Shown piece by piece: positions 62,566-64,000 of a DNA stretch of 64,000 nt (the stretch's first letter is position 1; every line of letters begins with the position of its first letter). Source of the stretch: Imbricaverruca yamaguchii. Lineage: Eukaryota > Arthropoda > Thecostraca > Neoverrucidae. The stretch is from contig JAOTOL010001504.1 in NCBI GenBank assembly GCA_034440575.1, positions 956,001 through 1,020,000 on the forward strand. Reading direction: 5' to 3'. Under the pieces are notes generated by a model. The model was given only the letters and a program-made list of their open reading frames with translations, did not search any database and was not told the origin of the DNA. The translations under genes were made by a program, and so were the position numbers.

Positions 62566-63208
62566 GTCACGTCCGGCAGACGCGGCCTGCAGCCGGACGG
62601 TCTACAGCCGGACGGCCTACAGCCGGACGGTCTGCAGCCGGACGGTCTGCAGCCGGACGGCCTACAGCCGGACGGCCTACAGCCGGACGGCCTACAGCCG
62701 GACGGCCTACAGCCGGACGGCCTACAGCCGGACGGCCTACAGCCGGACGGCCTACAGCCGGACGGTCTACAGCCGGACGGTCTGCAGCCGGACGGTCTGC
62801 AGCCGGACGGTCTACAGCCGGACGGTCTGCAGCCGGACGGTCTGCAGCCGGACGGTCTACAGCCGGACGGTCTGCAGCCGGACGGTCTACAGCCGGACGG
62901 TCTGCAGCCGGACGGTCTGCAGCCGGACGGTCTGCAGCCGGACGGTCTACAGCCGGACGGTCTGCAGCCGGACGGTCTGCAGCCGGACGGCCTACAGCCG
63001 GACGGTCTGCAGCCGGACGGTCTGCAGCCGGACGGTCTGCAGCCGGACGGTCTGCAGCCGGACGGTCTGCAGCCGGACGGTCTGCAGCCGGACGGTCTGC
63101 AGCCGGACGGTCTACAGCCGGACGGTCTACAGCCGGACGGTCTGCAGCCGGATGACCTACAGCCGGACGGTCTGCAGCCGGACGGCCTACAGCCGGACGG
63201 TCTGCAGG
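62566..63208. repeat. 15-bp minisatellite CTGCAGCCGGACGGT
   Basis: About 43 copies alternating between CTACAG and CTGCAG and between GGCC and GGTC forms. The 15-base period makes a repeating LQPDG frame on plus and other open frames on both strands. It contains one CTGCAG palindrome in many units. Confidence 0.97.
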
Positions 63209-63444
63209 CCATGACCAGGCCTGTGCTGGGCTGCACCGCTGGCCCAGCCAAAACGTCACGGGCACCGAGGCGCCAGGGGGTGCGGCAGAGCTCAAGTTGA
63301 TCCGGGCAGGCCCCATGGGTTTGGAGTCTGGCCCGGATACGGGTAGGGCCGGGCTGACATTTTATATTCAAATTAAAGTGCCTGGGTTCGGCCGGGCTTG
63401 GTCTCCCAAATTTGTTTGTGTGACTGCAGTTTTATACTTTCAAA

Positions 63445-63472
63445 ATATACGCTTGCATGTGCATATATATGC

Positions 63473-63540
<68 letters not shown>

Positions 63541-63566
63541 TATATAAATGAATATGTATATATATA
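63445..63566. repeat. (TA)n microsatellite at the LINE junction
   Basis: A mostly pure TA run with GCA and AAT interruptions, ending 8 bases before the LINE reading frame. Confidence 0.95.
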
Positions 63567-63573
63567 TGTGTGG

Positions 63574-64000
63574 CAGTTCAAATCAGTGTTTACATTGGAA
63601 GATATGACCAATCTGCCGACCATACACCATAGTTCAGTGACATGGGATCTGACAAATGATGTTGATTTCATTGATAGTTATGTTGTTTACAATCATATCA
63701 GGAAAATAAAGCAAAATAAGGCAGCAGGACCTGATGAAATTTATGCTAGGGTGTTGCGGGAAACTGAAAAGGAACTGGCATTTCCACTTAGTATAATATT
63801 TTGTAGATCAGTTTCACATAATGAAATTCCAACCGATTGGGAAAGGGCAAATGTAGTTCCTATTTTCAAGAAAGGAGAAAGAGGGAAAGTTGAAAACTAT
63901 AGGCCAATAAGTCTCACATCCCTAGTATGCAAGGTACTCGAATCAATTATCAAGGATAGAATAGTCAGTTATCTGGAAGGTAGCAGATTGATTCAAAATA
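63574..64000 (+). mobile_element. Non-LTR retrotransposon (LINE) reverse transcriptase, partial
   Basis: An uninterrupted frame runs from 63574 (CAG) to the window end. It reads QFKSVFTLEDMTNLP, then KIKQNKAAGPDEIYARVL, DWERANVVPIFKKGER and ENYRPISLTSLVCKVLESII. These are the N-terminal (fingers) motifs of jockey/CR1-type LINE reverse transcriptases: the K.NKA.GPD block, the W..A.V.PI.KKG block and the NYRPISL..L..K..E block. The endonuclease domain that should precede it is missing: the sequence turns directly into a (TA)n run at about 63566, so this copy looks 5' truncated or interrupted. The catalytic FADD/YADD box would lie right of the window. No stop or frameshift is seen in the 142 codons present. 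Confidence 0.85.

Overview
This is a eukaryotic nuclear window, most likely from an arthropod and probably a crustacean. The reasons are: spliced genes with consensus GT/AG sites; tRNA-derived SINEs with target-site duplications; a jockey/CR1-like LINE reverse transcriptase fragment; a DNA transposon with long terminal inverted repeats; long (TA)n, (GA)n, (CA)n and (CT)n runs; and a GC-rich Thr/Pro mucin-like gene ending in a SEA domain, a design I know from arthropod surface proteins. Nothing bacterial is present (no operons, Shine-Dalgarno sites or plasmid/phage genes). The species cannot be fixed from sequence alone.

The only gene I can support well runs on the minus strand from 25852 down to 8811. 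Four internal exons join in phase: 25852-22549 (1100 codons, mucin-like, with nine copies of an EEDVSSFLPPGYKPP-type repeat), 21480-21195 (Thr-rich linker and start of a SEA domain), 16351-16284 (middle of the SEA domain) and 9001-8811 (SEA core with a GSVV autocleavage-type site). Signal peptide, transmembrane and terminal exons are not in view; the gene is open at both ends. Its introns (1.1, 4.8 and 7.3 kb) are packed with minisatellites.

The window is dominated by tandem repeats. More than 30 separate minisatellite or microsatellite arrays, each with its own unit (7 to 83 bp), fill very roughly a quarter of the 64 kb. The largest is a 2.5-kb array of a 28-bp unit (27.67-30.2 kb). Several units are structured: one holds a 13-nt palindrome, another a CRE-type TGACGTCA in nearly every copy.

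The right side (26-64 kb) has no gene I can name. It holds arrays, AT-rich unique sequence, four tRNA-derived SINE copies (38.3, 38.8, 46.0 and 50.6 kb), a 1.84-kb DNA transposon (48092-49935) with ~200-bp inverted termini and a cysteine-rich ORF, and at the right edge the start of a LINE RT fragment (63574 onward). Three of these mobile elements sit inside older minisatellite arrays. Three low-confidence exon-like segments (18.6, 41.2 and 60.2-60.5 kb, all minus strand) are listed as candidates only.
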